A stretch of 64,000 nt of DNA, from positions 35,329 through 99,328 of the forward strand of contig NZ_WHOL01000048.1 of assembly GCF_009745975.1 (NCBI RefSeq). Reading direction: 5' to 3'. Below, in pieces: positions 8,810-16,328 of this stretch. The DNA is from Actinokineospora pegani (lineage in GTDB: Bacteria > Actinomycetota > Actinomycetes > Mycobacteriales > Pseudonocardiaceae). The notes beneath the pieces are model-generated. The model did no database searches, had not been told where the DNA came from, and was given only the letters and a program-made list of their open reading frames with translations. The position numbers and the translations under genes are program-made. The number at the start of each line of letters is the position of its first letter. Within the stretch, counting starts at the first letter, position 1.

Positions 8810-9195
8810 GCGGTCGCCTCCTGGATTCCTGGCACGTCCGAGCACATGCGCTCGTAGTTGTCGATCTTGTAGTCCAGCACGTCCAGGCAGGACCGCAAGT
8901 CGGCCAGCCTGGCCTGGACGTCGGCGCGGTGCCGCTCGAGGATGCGCTTGCGCGGGGCCGCCGTGGCCGCGCCCTGGTGGCGCAGCCTGGCGTACTCGCG
9001 CATGAGCTTGATCGGCATGCCGGTGGTGCGCAGCCGGGTGAGGAAGCCCAGCCAAGCCAGGTCCTCGTCGGTGTAGGCCCGCCTGCCCCCGGAGTCGCGG
9101 GCAGGCGGGTCGATCAGCTCAATCCGCTCGTAGTACCTGAGAGTGTCGATCGACAGCCCACTGCGGTGGGCCGCCTCGGCGATCGCGTAGGTCAC
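8806..9195 (-). CDS. MerR-family transcriptional regulator
   Basis: 129 residues from GTG 9195 ([13 protein letters not shown]). The N-terminal winged helix has the MerR signature [15 protein letters not shown], followed by [15 protein letters not shown] and a long dimerisation helix near residues 80-115. The tail [14 protein letters not shown] has only one Cys, so a metal sensor of the MerR/CueR type is unlikely. It is the first gene before the two aldo/keto reductases and its promoter carries a MerR-type operator (9203-9233), so it probably controls itself and them. Confidence 0.88.
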   Translation of the reverse strand: MTYAIAEAAHRSGLSIDTLRYYERIELIDPPARDSGGRRAYTDEDLAWLGFLTRLRTTGMPIKLMREYARLRHQGAATAAPRKRILERHRADVQARLADLRSCLDVLDYKIDNYERMCSDVPGIQEATA

Positions 9196-9202
9196 GGTGT
9201 CG

Positions 9203-9233
9203 ACCGTAGGAGCTGGAGTGCACTCCAGGTCAA
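9203..9233 (-). promoter_or_regulatory. MerR-type promoter with 19-bp spacer and palindromic operator
   Basis: On the minus strand TTGACC (9233-9228) and TACGGT (9208-9203) are separated by exactly 19 bp. The spacer contains most of the perfect palindrome CTGGAGTG/CACTCCAG (9213-9228). A 19-bp spacer with a central dyad is the hallmark of promoters remodelled by MerR proteins. The predicted start of transcription falls at or next to the GTG at 9195, so the message is probably leaderless. Confidence 0.75.
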
Positions 9234-9436
9234 CCCGAAACCCCGCGCGCCCGCGCCAACACCACCCCCGCCTGCTCGGCGAACCGCGCCAGCGCCTCGA
9301 CGGAGAACACCATCTCGAACCGCCCCGGCCGCATCCCGAACGCCACCTCGACGCCGTCGTCACCCGCGCTGACCTCGATCGGGCACCCGTCGTCGATGTG
9401 CGCCCAGCCGCCGATGGTCATGTCCGAACCCAGCAT
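9230..9436 (-). CDS. Hypothetical protein, 68 aa
   Basis: Starts MLGSDMTIGGWAHIDDG with a GGGGAGG ribosome site upstream of ATG 9436 (a second ATG at 9421 is possible). It ends inside the MerR promoter: its TGA lies in the -35 TTGACC. The sequence has alternating hydrophobic and acidic residues (VEVAFGMRPGRFEMVFSVEALARFAEQAG), suggesting a small alpha/beta fold. Not recognised. Coding is supported by the ribosome site and high third-position GC only. Confidence 0.5.
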   Translation of the reverse strand: MLGSDMTIGGWAHIDDGCPIEVSAGDDGVEVAFGMRPGRFEMVFSVEALARFAEQAGVVLARARGVSG

Positions 9437-9517
9437 CCCCGGGCCCTCCCCACTGTCTCAGTGACCGAAAGGATTCGGTCGATCACAGCAAGCCCAACAC
9501 CAGCTCGCAGGCCCTGC

Positions 9518-9601
9518 AACCTTGCACACGGGTGTTTCGCCATGATTTTCAAGAAACAGGATTTGCCTTGCGAGCCGAACACCAGGAACCTTGCACCCGG
9601 G
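9518..9601. repeat. Paired AACCTTGCAC direct repeats upstream of the XRE regulator
   Basis: AACCTTGCACACGGG at 9518-9532 and AACCTTGCACCCGGG at 9587-9601, 69 bp apart, just before the XRE/DUF5753 gene. Fourteen of 15 positions match. They may be binding sites for that regulator. Confidence 0.4.
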
Positions 9602-9620
9602 GTGACGAGGCCCCCACGGA

Positions 9621-10520
9621 GTGAAAGGCCCCCGGGTGCTCGAAGGAACGACCGGCTCGACCGTCCCCCGCCGCCAACTCGGCCGGTACCTGCGGGACCT
9701 CCGCAACCGGGCCCGGCTGACGCTCAAAGTCGCCGCCGTGGAGCTGGAGTGGTCCGAGGCCAAGATGTGGCGCATCGAGACCGGCCAGACCTCCCTGCGC
9801 AGTCTGGACGTGGAGGCCATGTGCAGGCTCTACGACGCACCGGTGGACCAGACGGAGATGTTGAAGGCCCTCGCCAAGGAGACCAAGGCCAAGGGCTGGT
9901 GGATGGCCGACAACGACGTCCTGCCGGAGGGCTTCTCGATCTACTTGGGCCTGGAGGAAGCTGCGGCACGAGTGCGCTCGTACGAGTCCGACCTGGTTCC
10001 AGGACTCCTGCAAACCGAGCGCTACGCTCGGGCGATCATGGGTGGCGGCAAGCGCGGCGCCGCCCCCGAGGAGATCAACCGGCGCGTCCAGATCCGGATG
10101 GCCCGCAAGGCGCTCTACACCCGCAGCACCAGGCCGGTGGACCTCCAGATCGTGCTGAGCGAGACCATCCTCAAACGCCCCATTGGCGGTCCGGAGGTGA
10201 TGGTCGAACAACTCCGCGAGTTGATCACCGTGGGCAGCCGGGCGAACGTGACGATCCGGGTCGTCCCCTTCCGCGCGGGCCTCAATCTGGGCGTGCTGTC
10301 TGGAAGTTTCGTCCTGCTAGAGTTCCCGACCACGAGCAAGGGTCAGCCCAGCGAGCCCACCACGGTCTACGCAGATGGCTACACCGGGTCTCTGTTCCTC
10401 GACAAGCCTGCTGAGGTCGAGCGCCACGAACTCGCCTTCGCTGATTTGTGGGAGCACTGCCTGAGCCAGACGGACTCACTGACCTACATCGAGGCAGCGG
10501 CACGGGAGATGGATCGATGA
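9621..10520 (+). CDS. XRE-family regulator with DUF5753 domain
   Basis: 299 residues from GTG 9621. The N-terminal helix-turn-helix (about residues 17-70: LGRYLRDLRNRARLTLKVAAVELEW.. split here for length, then SEAKMWRIETGQTSL) is followed by the DUF5753 domain with the typical YESDLVPGLLQTERYARAI and NVTIRVVPFRAG segments. Its stop overlaps the ATG of a DUF397 protein (ATGA), the standard arrangement in Streptomyces and relatives, where such pairs act on development or as toxin-antitoxin-like modules. The real start could be GTG 9636. A second DUF5753 regulator lies at 58291-59136 without a DUF397 partner. Confidence 0.88.
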   Translation: MKGPRVLEGTTGSTVPRRQLGRYLRDLRNRARLTLKVAAVELEWSEAKMWRIETGQTSLRSLDVEAMCRLYDAPVDQTEMLKALAKETKAKGWWMADNDVLPEGFSIYLGLEEAAARVRSYESDLVPGLLQTERYARAIMGGGKRGAAPEEINRRVQIRMARKALYTRSTRPVDLQIVLSETILKRPIGGPEVMVEQLRELITVGSRANVTIRVVPFRAGLNLGVLSGSFVLLEFPTTSKGQPSEPTTVYADGYTGSLFLDKPAEVERHELAFADLWEHCLSQTDSLTYIEAAAREMDR

Positions 10521-10687
10521 ACCAGACACGCTGGCGCAAGAGCAGCCACAGCGACGACCAGGGCAACTGCGTCGAACTCGCGATCATCGGCGACCGCACC
10601 GCCGCCCGCGACTCCAAGAACGCCACCGGCCCGGTCCTCACCTTTCCCACCAGCACCTGGACCGACTTCCTCACCCGCACCCGCTAG
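10517..10687 (+). CDS. DUF397 protein
   Basis: 56 residues: MNQTRWRKSSHSDDQGNCVE, then AARDSKNATGPVLTF and WTDFLTRTR. The W-RKSSxS...NCVE start and DSK..GPxL core are diagnostic of DUF397, the small partner of XRE/DUF5753 regulators. The ATG overlaps the regulator stop. The gene ends head-on against the immunity gene, the two TAG stops sharing the same CTAG. Confidence 0.92.
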   Translation: MNQTRWRKSSHSDDQGNCVELAIIGDRTAARDSKNATGPVLTFPTSTWTDFLTRTR

Positions 10688-11178
10688 CGGTCCCACAACC
10701 CCAACTCCATCAGCCACAACCGAGCCTCCCGAGCCCCCGGGTCCTCCTTCGACTCGTCATGCACGAACGGCGGCTCAACGAACTCCACCCACCGAACACA
10801 AGTGGGCAACTCCCGCGTCTCCACGAACTCCGCCACAACCGCCAACGCCACCTCCGCCGACACCTTCGACCCCGGCGGCAAGAACGTGGGATGGCCGCTG
10901 TACTGCGTCGCCTCCACCCAATCGTCAGCACCCCCGCCTTCGGGCACCAAGTCGGAGTCGTCCCGTCCGAGCCACTGCAGGTACCCATCCTCACCACACA
11001 ACGCCAGCTTCAACGTGCGCATCCCGCGCCCGTCCGGGTCCGCGTAGACGTCGGTGTTGATGAACCACCCCTTGACGAAGGTCCCATCGTTCCTCGCCCG
11101 CAGATCCTCGACCACCGTCGAGCAGTCATCGTCGACCACGGAGAACGCATCCATCTCAACCGGCTGGTTCTTGGTCAT
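10684..11178 (-). CDS. Imm1-like immunity protein for the deaminase toxin
   Basis: 164 residues, acidic, cytoplasmic. The C-terminal part has the pattern I associate with Imm1: an aromatic strand (ATQYSGHPTFLPPGSKVS), a helix of small residues (AEVALAVVAEFVETR) and the end LPTCVRWVEFVEPP. Imm1 proteins are described beside deaminase-superfamily toxins. Here the gene follows a DddA-like deaminase gene with an ATGA overlap, so it most likely encodes the antidote. Ribosome loading probably depends on the upstream gene. Confidence 0.75.
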   Translation of the reverse strand: MTKNQPVEMDAFSVVDDDCSTVVEDLRARNDGTFVKGWFINTDVYADPDGRGMRTLKLALCGEDGYLQWLGRDDSDLVPEGGGADDWVEATQYSGHPTFLPPGSKVSAEVALAVVAEFVETRELPTCVRWVEFVEPPFVHDESKEDPGAREARLWLMELGLWDR

Positions 11179-11930
11179 CGCTTCGCCCTTCCCCGGTAGG
11201 TGAACCGGAATGCGTAGCCCCGAGCATCAGTTCCCAGCACAGTCAGTGAACTGCCTCCGGGAAGGTACTCCGGAAGCACACGATGGCAGGCGAACCGCTG
11301 CCTGTCAGACAACTCTGATCCGCACGGCGCGTGGTTGATCACCACCTGTCCGGATGTCGATCCCGTCTTGCGCATCATCGTCACCACCTTCATCTCCACG
11401 TGATTCCCGAGGTAATCGGCCTCATCGCACATGCCAATCTCCACCAGGACAGCTTTCGTCTCCTCCGCGAGCCAATCCCCGCGAGCGGCGGTGAACTTGC
11501 CACAGTTCCGCCCACCAATCTCCGCATACCCGGTCATCGGCGCATTCTTAATTCCCTTGATCACCCGAGGCGGCAAGTCCTGCTCATACGGCGAAGCCTC
11601 AGCCGGATACCGGTCCCCATACCGACTCACCACATCCGCCCGCCGATCCACCGCCCCCGACGCAGGCACCCCCTCCACCCGAGCCGCATAAGCCCGCACC
11701 TCACCCTCAACCCGCGCCAGCACCTCCCGCACCTCCCGCAACACCTGCTGCGACGCCACCACCCGCGCAACAGCCCCCCGAACCTCCACATCCGCGGACG
11801 CCCCAACCAGCCGCCCGTACTGCCCCACGGCAGCCAGCAGCTCAGTGTTGGCCACGAGCAAACCCCGCCGGGCAGCGGCCAACCCGTCCAATGCCTGCCG
11901 CAACGCAGCAAGAAGCCCAGAAACCGACAC
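11175..11930 (-). CDS. DddA-like (SCP1.201-type) cytosine deaminase toxin
   Basis: 251 residues from GTG 11930 (VSVSGLLAALRQALDG). The first about 85 residues form a long helical hairpin without a signal peptide. From about residue 125 comes a deaminase domain: GYAEIGG, then NHVEMK with the zinc His177 and catalytic Glu179, then INHAPCG (Cys203) and RFACHRVLPEYLPGGSSLTV (second Cys 215). The HxE...PC...C...LP..LP.GSSLTV order is that of the SCP1.201 deaminases that include the double-stranded-DNA deaminase DddA. The two Cys ligands are 12 apart rather than the C-x2-C of DddA; family members vary here. DNA or RNA as target is not shown. An Imm1-like gene follows directly. Start alternatives: ATG 11987, which would overlap Doc. 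Confidence 0.8.
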   Translation of the reverse strand: MSVSGLLAALRQALDGLAAARRGLLVANTELLAAVGQYGRLVGASADVEVRGAVARVVASQQVLREVREVLARVEGEVRAYAARVEGVPASGAVDRRADVVSRYGDRYPAEASPYEQDLPPRVIKGIKNAPMTGYAEIGGRNCGKFTAARGDWLAEETKAVLVEIGMCDEADYLGNHVEMKVVTMMRKTGSTSGQVVINHAPCGSELSDRQRFACHRVLPEYLPGGSSLTVLGTDARGYAFRFTYRGRAKR

Positions 11931-11962
11931 AGCCTCGACGTTAACCGAGCGGTCTGACAGTC

Positions 11963-12346
11963 CTACTCCGTCTTGGGCAGCGCCCAAGCCTCCAACCGCT
12001 CCGCCAGCTTCGGCACCTCAACAGCCCCACGCCCAACCTCGCGAACCATCTCCAACGCGTCATCGTCGTCCGCGTCCAGCCACCACCCGTTGATGTCGCA
12101 CATGGTCACGGCGGCGATCCACGCCAGCCGCCAGTTGCCCTCGGCGAGGGGGCGGGTGCGCACGATGGAGTCCAGGAGGGCGGCGGCCTTGAGCCACAGG
12201 GTGTCGTAGGCCTCGACGCCGAGGACGGTGGCGTGGGGGCGGTGGGCGGCGGAGTCCAGGAGGCCGAGGTCGCGCACGACGAGGTCGCCGCCGGTGGCGG
12301 CGGTGGCCAGCACCAGCAGGTCGCCCGCGTCGAGGTAGGCGGTCAC
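11963..12346 (-). CDS. Doc/Fic-type toxin of a toxin-antitoxin pair, degenerate motif
   Basis: 127 residues from GTG 12346, overall size and layout of Doc (death-on-curing) proteins. The Fic motif region reads RPLAEGNWRLAW instead of HPFxDGNKR: the catalytic His is replaced by Arg and the Lys by Trp, while E-G-N-x-R remains. An RHH antitoxin-like gene lies 22 bp upstream in the same direction. If active, Doc-type proteins phosphorylate EF-Tu; with these changes catalysis is doubtful. The deaminase toxin starts 32 bp after its stop, so all four genes may be one transcript. Confidence 0.7.
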   Translation of the reverse strand: MTAYLDAGDLLVLATAATGGDLVVRDLGLLDSAAHRPHATVLGVEAYDTLWLKAAALLDSIVRTRPLAEGNWRLAWIAAVTMCDINGWWLDADDDDALEMVREVGRGAVEVPKLAERLEAWALPKTE

Positions 12347-12368
12347 CCGGGAATGATCACAGACGGGC

Positions 12369-12575
12369 TCAGGCCGGGCCCATCCGGTCGAGCAGGCCGC
12401 GGTAGCGCGGGAGCACCCGGCCGAGGACCTCGGTGAGTTGCTCCTCCTTGTTCAGCCGCGCCCACCGGTCGGCCAGGGCCAGCCGCAGCACTTCCTGCTT
12501 GGAACGCCCCTCGGCCGCCGCGAGGGCGTCCAGTCGCGCGTTCTCCTCGTCGTTCAACCGCAGAGTCATCGCCAT
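12369..12575 (-). CDS. Ribbon-helix-helix antitoxin-like protein
   Basis: 68 residues from ATG 12575: MAMTLRLNDEENARLDALA, then EGRSKQEVLRLALADRW, a classic RHH DNA-binding fold (beta strand MTLRL, helices A and B), followed by a charged tail that would wrap the toxin. It precedes the Doc-like gene and should bind its own promoter; GGTACCACCGTGATACC (12585-12601) upstream is partly palindromic. Probable antitoxin and autoregulator. Confidence 0.8.
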   Translation of the reverse strand: MAMTLRLNDEENARLDALAAAEGRSKQEVLRLALADRWARLNKEEQLTEVLGRVLPRYRGLLDRMGPA

Positions 12576-12644
12576 GACCACCACGGTACCACCGTGATAC
12601 CAACGCGACGTGCGCTCGGCATCCGGCCGGGTACGCTGCCGTCC

Positions 12645-13241
12645 GTGCCCCGCCCGAAAACCCATGACGACGCCCTCCGGGTCCGCCTGCTCGACCGCGC
12701 CGGAGAGCTGTTGTCCCGCGAGGGCGCCTCCGCGCTGAGCCTGCGCCGCCTCGCCGCCGACGCCGACACCTCGACGACCGCCGTCTACTCGCTGTTCGGC
12801 GGCAAACCCGCGCTGGTGCGCGAGTTGTACGTGGAGGCGTTCCGCAGACTGGGCACCCGCCTGCGCGCCGTCGACGTCACCGGCGACCCGATGGGCGCGC
12901 TCAACCGCCTGGGCACCGCCTACCGGGAGAGCGCCCTGGCCGACCCGCACCTCTACGGCGTCATGTTCGGCGGCGTGATCCCCGGTTTCGAACCGGACGC
13001 GGAGGCCACCGCCGAGGCCCTGGCCGCCCTGGCCCCGCTGCTCGAGGTGATCACCAACGGCATCGACACCGGCCTGTTCAAGGCCGACCGCCCCGAGGAC
13101 ATGGCCATGGCCTGCTGGGGCATCGTCCACGGCCTGGTGTCGCTGGAGCTCGGCGGCACCCTGCCCCCGGACCTCGACAGCGCCCGCACCTACGAGCTCG
13201 CCGTCCGCGTCAACACCGAGGGCTGGAGCAAGCGGGGCTGA
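12645..13241 (+). CDS. TetR-family regulator (WHG-type C-terminal domain)
   Basis: 198 residues from GTG 12645 (VPRPKTHDDALRVRL). The TetR helix-turn-helix is clear: SALSLRRLAADADTSTTAVY then LFGGKPALVREL. The C-terminal ligand domain has DPHLYGVMFGG and MACWGIVHGLVSLELGG, typical of the WHG/TetR_C_33 group. It is followed after 1 base by the arginase-fold gene, which it may control. Ligand unknown. Confidence 0.88.
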   Translation: MPRPKTHDDALRVRLLDRAGELLSREGASALSLRRLAADADTSTTAVYSLFGGKPALVRELYVEAFRRLGTRLRAVDVTGDPMGALNRLGTAYRESALADPHLYGVMFGGVIPGFEPDAEATAEALAALAPLLEVITNGIDTGLFKADRPEDMAMACWGIVHGLVSLELGGTLPPDLDSARTYELAVRVNTEGWSKRG

Positions 13242-13242
13242 C

Positions 13243-13989
13243 GTGACCATCCTCGTGCCGTACCACCAGGACGAACGCCTGCCCGACGGCGACATCCCGC
13301 TGACGGCCGAGACCGTCGAGCCCGCGTTGCCCGACGGCGACACCTGGACCCGCCTGGTCGCGCTGGCGGACGCGGTCGCCGACCGGGTCGCCGCCCGGAT
13401 CGGGGAGACCCCCGTGGTGGTGTCCGGTGACTGCCTGGTCGCGAACGCGACGATCACGGGCGCGCAGCGCGCTGGGCTGGACCCCTCGGTGGTCTGGTTC
13501 GACGCGCATGGCGACGTGCACACCCTCGAGACCTCGACCTCGGGCTACCTCGGCGGCATGGCGCTGCGGCTGGCGATGGGCGCGCACGCGGAGCGGTTCG
13601 CCACCCCGCTCGGGCTCCGCCCGCTGACCGAGCGCCAGGCGGTGCTGGTCGACGCGCGGGACCTCGACCCCGCCGAGGTGCGCTACCTGTCCACCAGCGA
13701 CCTGCGGCGCCACCCCGTCACCGCGCTCAGCGCCGAACTGCTGCCCGAGGGCCCGCTGGTGCTGCACGTCGACGTGGACGTGATCGACGCCGACGAGCAG
13801 CCGGGCATGCGCTTCCCCGCTCCGAACGGCCCCGCCCAGCGCGACGTGCTCGACGCGGCGCGGCGGGTGCTGACCACCGGCCGGGTGGTCGCCGTGGACA
13901 TCGCCTGCCCCTGGCGCCCGGCCCGCGACGAGCAGGAGCGAGACCGCCGGGCCCGCCTGCTCGGCGACCTCCTCGCCCTGACCGGCTAG
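13243..13989 (+). CDS. Arginase-family protein
   Basis: 248 residues from GTG 13243. Ureohydrolase-fold metal motifs are visible: [10 protein letters not shown] (Asp, His, Asp, His ligands) and [15 protein letters not shown] (two Asp). The first motif, usually GGDHS, reads SGDCLVA, so a metal His is replaced by Cys. Family members hydrolyse arginine, agmatine or related guanidino and formimino compounds to urea or formamide; the substrate cannot be read here. It is shorter than true arginases (about 300 residues). Tightly follows the TetR gene. Confidence 0.8.
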   Translation: MTILVPYHQDERLPDGDIPLTAETVEPALPDGDTWTRLVALADAVADRVAARIGETPVVVSGDCLVANATITGAQRAGLDPSVVWFDAHGDVHTLETSTSGYLGGMALRLAMGAHAERFATPLGLRPLTERQAVLVDARDLDPAEVRYLSTSDLRRHPVTALSAELLPEGPLVLHVDVDVIDADEQPGMRFPAPNGPAQRDVLDAARRVLTTGRVVAVDIACPWRPARDEQERDRRARLLGDLLALTG

Positions 13990-14609
13990 ACAGCCCCGTA
14001 CTGGCGGTCGCCCGCGTCGCCGAGGCCGGGGACGATGAAGCCCGAGTCGTTCAGGCGCTCGTCGACGCTCGACGTCACCAAGCGCACCGGCAGGCCTGCC
14101 TTGGACAGCGCCTCGATGCCCTCCGGGGCGGCCAGCACGCAGATGGCGGTCACGTCGGAGGCGCCGCGCTCCACCAGCAGCTTGATCGTGTAGACCATCG
14201 AGCCGCCCGTGGCCAGCATCGGGTCCAGCACGAACACCGGGCGACCGGCCAGGGACTCCGGCAGCGACTCCATGTACGGCGTGGGCTGCAGGGTCTCCTC
14301 GTCGCGGGCCAGGCCGACGAAGCCCATCTGGGCGTCCGGGATGAGCTTGTGCGCCTGGTCGGCCATGCCCAGGCCCGCCCGCAGGACCGGCACGAGCAGC
14401 GGCGGGTTGGCCAGCCAGTGCCCGTCGGTGCGGGCGACCGGCGTGTGGATGCGCTCGGTGCGGACCTCGGCGCCGCGCATGGCCTCGTAGGTGAGCATGA
14501 CGGTGAGCTCTTGCAGCGCCGCGCGGAAGGTGGCCGAGTCGGTTCGCGCGTCCCGCATGACGGTGAGGCGGGCTTTGGCCAGGGGGTGGTCCACGGTCAG
14601 GACGTCCAT
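13986..14609 (-). CDS. upp: Uracil phosphoribosyltransferase
   Basis: 207 residues from ATG 14609 ([19 protein letters not shown]). Joins uracil and PRPP to give UMP. The PRPP loop [14 protein letters not shown] and the uracil-binding end [19 protein letters not shown] are both intact. It converges with the arginase-fold gene (stops overlap by 4 bases) and is divergent from the DUF1707 gene. Pyrimidine salvage here fits with deoC, cdd, deoA and add further along. Confidence 0.97.
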   Translation of the reverse strand: MDVLTVDHPLAKARLTVMRDARTDSATFRAALQELTVMLTYEAMRGAEVRTERIHTPVARTDGHWLANPPLLVPVLRAGLGMADQAHKLIPDAQMGFVGLARDEETLQPTPYMESLPESLAGRPVFVLDPMLATGGSMVYTIKLLVERGASDVTAICVLAAPEGIEALSKAGLPVRLVTSSVDERLNDSGFIVPGLGDAGDRQYGAV

Positions 14610-14682
14610 GGGGCGACACCGTAGCGGTTGACCGGGCAGAACCCCTCTACTACTGAGCACGGGAACCGCTACCCTCGCACGT

Positions 14683-15357
14683 GTGAGCGAGCAGCCCAGC
14701 AGCCCGGGTCCGGAGGAGATGCGCGCCTCCAACACCGACCGTGAGCGCTATGCCAAGGTCTTGCACGACGCGATGGCCGATGGCCGATTGACTGTCACCG
14801 AGATGGAAGAGCGGCTGGACGTCGTCTACGCCGCCAAGACCTTCGGCGAGTTGCAGCCGGTGCTGCGCGACCTGCCCGGCCAGGAGCTCGTGCAGGTCCC
14901 GCAGAACCCGCCCGTGCCGCACCTGCCCGGCACGACGCCCGCACCGCACCAGTCCACGTCGATGATCGGGGGCCGGGGCACCAGCAACGGCGCGTTCGCG
15001 GTCATGTCCGGCGCCGAGCGCTCCGGGGTGTGGACGGTGCCGCCGACGTTCAACGCAGTCGCGGTGATGGGCGGGGTGGAACTCGACCTGACGCAGGCGC
15101 GGTTCGAGGAGGAGGAGACCGTGATCCAGGCGTTCGCCCTGATGGGCGGCGTGGAGATCACCGTCCCGCCGGACATCACCGTGTACGTGACCGGGTCCGG
15201 GCTCATGGGCGGCTTCGAGGGCCGCAAGGTCTCCAACCAGATCGGGCCGCCCGGGGCGCCGGTCGTGCGGATCACCGGCTTCGCCATCATGGGCGGGGTC
15301 GAGGTGCGCCCACCCAAGAAGCGCAAGCGCAAGCGCGAACGCGACCAGATCGAGTAG
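14683..15357 (+). CDS. DUF1707 protein with LiaF-like C-terminal domain
   Basis: 224 residues from GTG 14683. Residues about 13-65 are a DUF1707 (SHOCT-like) module: [39 protein letters not shown]. After a Pro-rich linker comes a repetitive beta domain with three or four MGGVE turns ([29 protein letters not shown]), as in the cell-wall-stress LiaF/DUF2154 domain. Ends in a basic [10 protein letters not shown] tail. No membrane helix. Role unknown; possibly envelope-stress linked. Confidence 0.82.
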   Translation: MSEQPSSPGPEEMRASNTDRERYAKVLHDAMADGRLTVTEMEERLDVVYAAKTFGELQPVLRDLPGQELVQVPQNPPVPHLPGTTPAPHQSTSMIGGRGTSNGAFAVMSGAERSGVWTVPPTFNAVAVMGGVELDLTQARFEEEETVIQAFALMGGVEITVPPDITVYVTGSGLMGGFEGRKVSNQIGPPGAPVVRITGFAIMGGVEVRPPKKRKRKRERDQIE

Positions 15358-15452
15358 TGAGCCGCATCTCTTGTCCGACGCGCGGTGTTACAGCGCCACC
15401 CATCACACCGATAGGGGGGCGACGCGTCCGTCCCCGCCGGAGGTGCCCCGCT

Positions 15453-16247
15453 ATGTGGCCGTTCCACCGCAAGCGCTCGTCGGCGCGCCCCTGCGCGCCC
15501 ATCCCGGGTGACCGGGTCTCGCTGCCCGACCACGGGCGGGTCCCGGTGCTCGCCGCGGGCGCGCACCAGAACGGGTTGTTGGCCGCCGCGGTCGGCCAGG
15601 CCGCGGGCGATCACCTGCACGCCACGGCGGCGCTGGTGCCCGACAACCGGGGCGCGGTCCGGGTGGACGTGCTGATCGACGGGCGCAACGTCACCGCGGG
15701 CACGCTGCCCGGCGAGATCGGCCGCGAGTACCAGCCGGTGCTGACCAGGATCGGCGAGCGCGGCCAGGTCGGCACCTGCCCGGCCCGCATCACCGGCGGC
15801 GGCGACGCCCCGTACGGGGTCTACCTGCTGCTGTCGCCCCCGCGTGACCTCGAGGTGTTCACCGGCGAGCGGGACCCGATGGTCGCCTACGCGACGAGCT
15901 CTCGCGTGCAGCTCTGGGATGAGCGGACCTGCTCGGCCACCCGCGAGGAAGAGCACCAGGACACGCTCGCCGCACACGCGCCCGTCGCGGGGCAGAGCAG
16001 CAGGGACGTGCTGGTGACCCTGGGCTTCTGCGGCATCACCAGCGGCCGCTACCAGGGCGAGAGCGCCATCGAGGTGCGGATCGGCGGGCAGCGGGTCGGT
16101 CAGTTGACCTACGCCATGAGCCTGCGCTACGAGCAGCCGGTGCGGGCGCTGCTGGCCACCGGCGTCGAGGTGGCCTGCTGCGCGGTGACCAGGCGCACCC
16201 ACGACGGCGTCCGGATCGAGCTGAAGCTCCCCCAGGTCACCGACTAG
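15453..16247 (+). CDS. Hypothetical protein, 264 aa
   Basis: ATG 15453 is preceded by GGAGGT. The protein begins MWPFHRKRSSARP and has no signal peptide. It is mostly beta/alpha with several short Gly-rich loops (GAVRVDVLIDGRNVTAG, YGVYLLLSPPRDLEVF), and a repeat-like pairing between GRNVTAGTLPGEIGREYQPV in the first half and GQRVGQLTYAMSLRYEQPV in the second, so it may contain two related domains (HIRAN-like in flavour, unproven). Not recognised. Confidence 0.75.
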   Translation: MWPFHRKRSSARPCAPIPGDRVSLPDHGRVPVLAAGAHQNGLLAAAVGQAAGDHLHATAALVPDNRGAVRVDVLIDGRNVTAGTLPGEIGREYQPVLTRIGERGQVGTCPARITGGGDAPYGVYLLLSPPRDLEVFTGERDPMVAYATSSRVQLWDERTCSATREEEHQDTLAAHAPVAGQSSRDVLVTLGFCGITSGRYQGESAIEVRIGGQRVGQLTYAMSLRYEQPVRALLATGVEVACCAVTRRTHDGVRIELKLPQVTD

Positions 16248-16328
16248 GTCCACAGTGGAATAGAACCGGCAACCCAGCCGCAACGCGGTGGTGACGGCGG
16301 CACAACACCGGGAGCGCCCAATGGGCGG

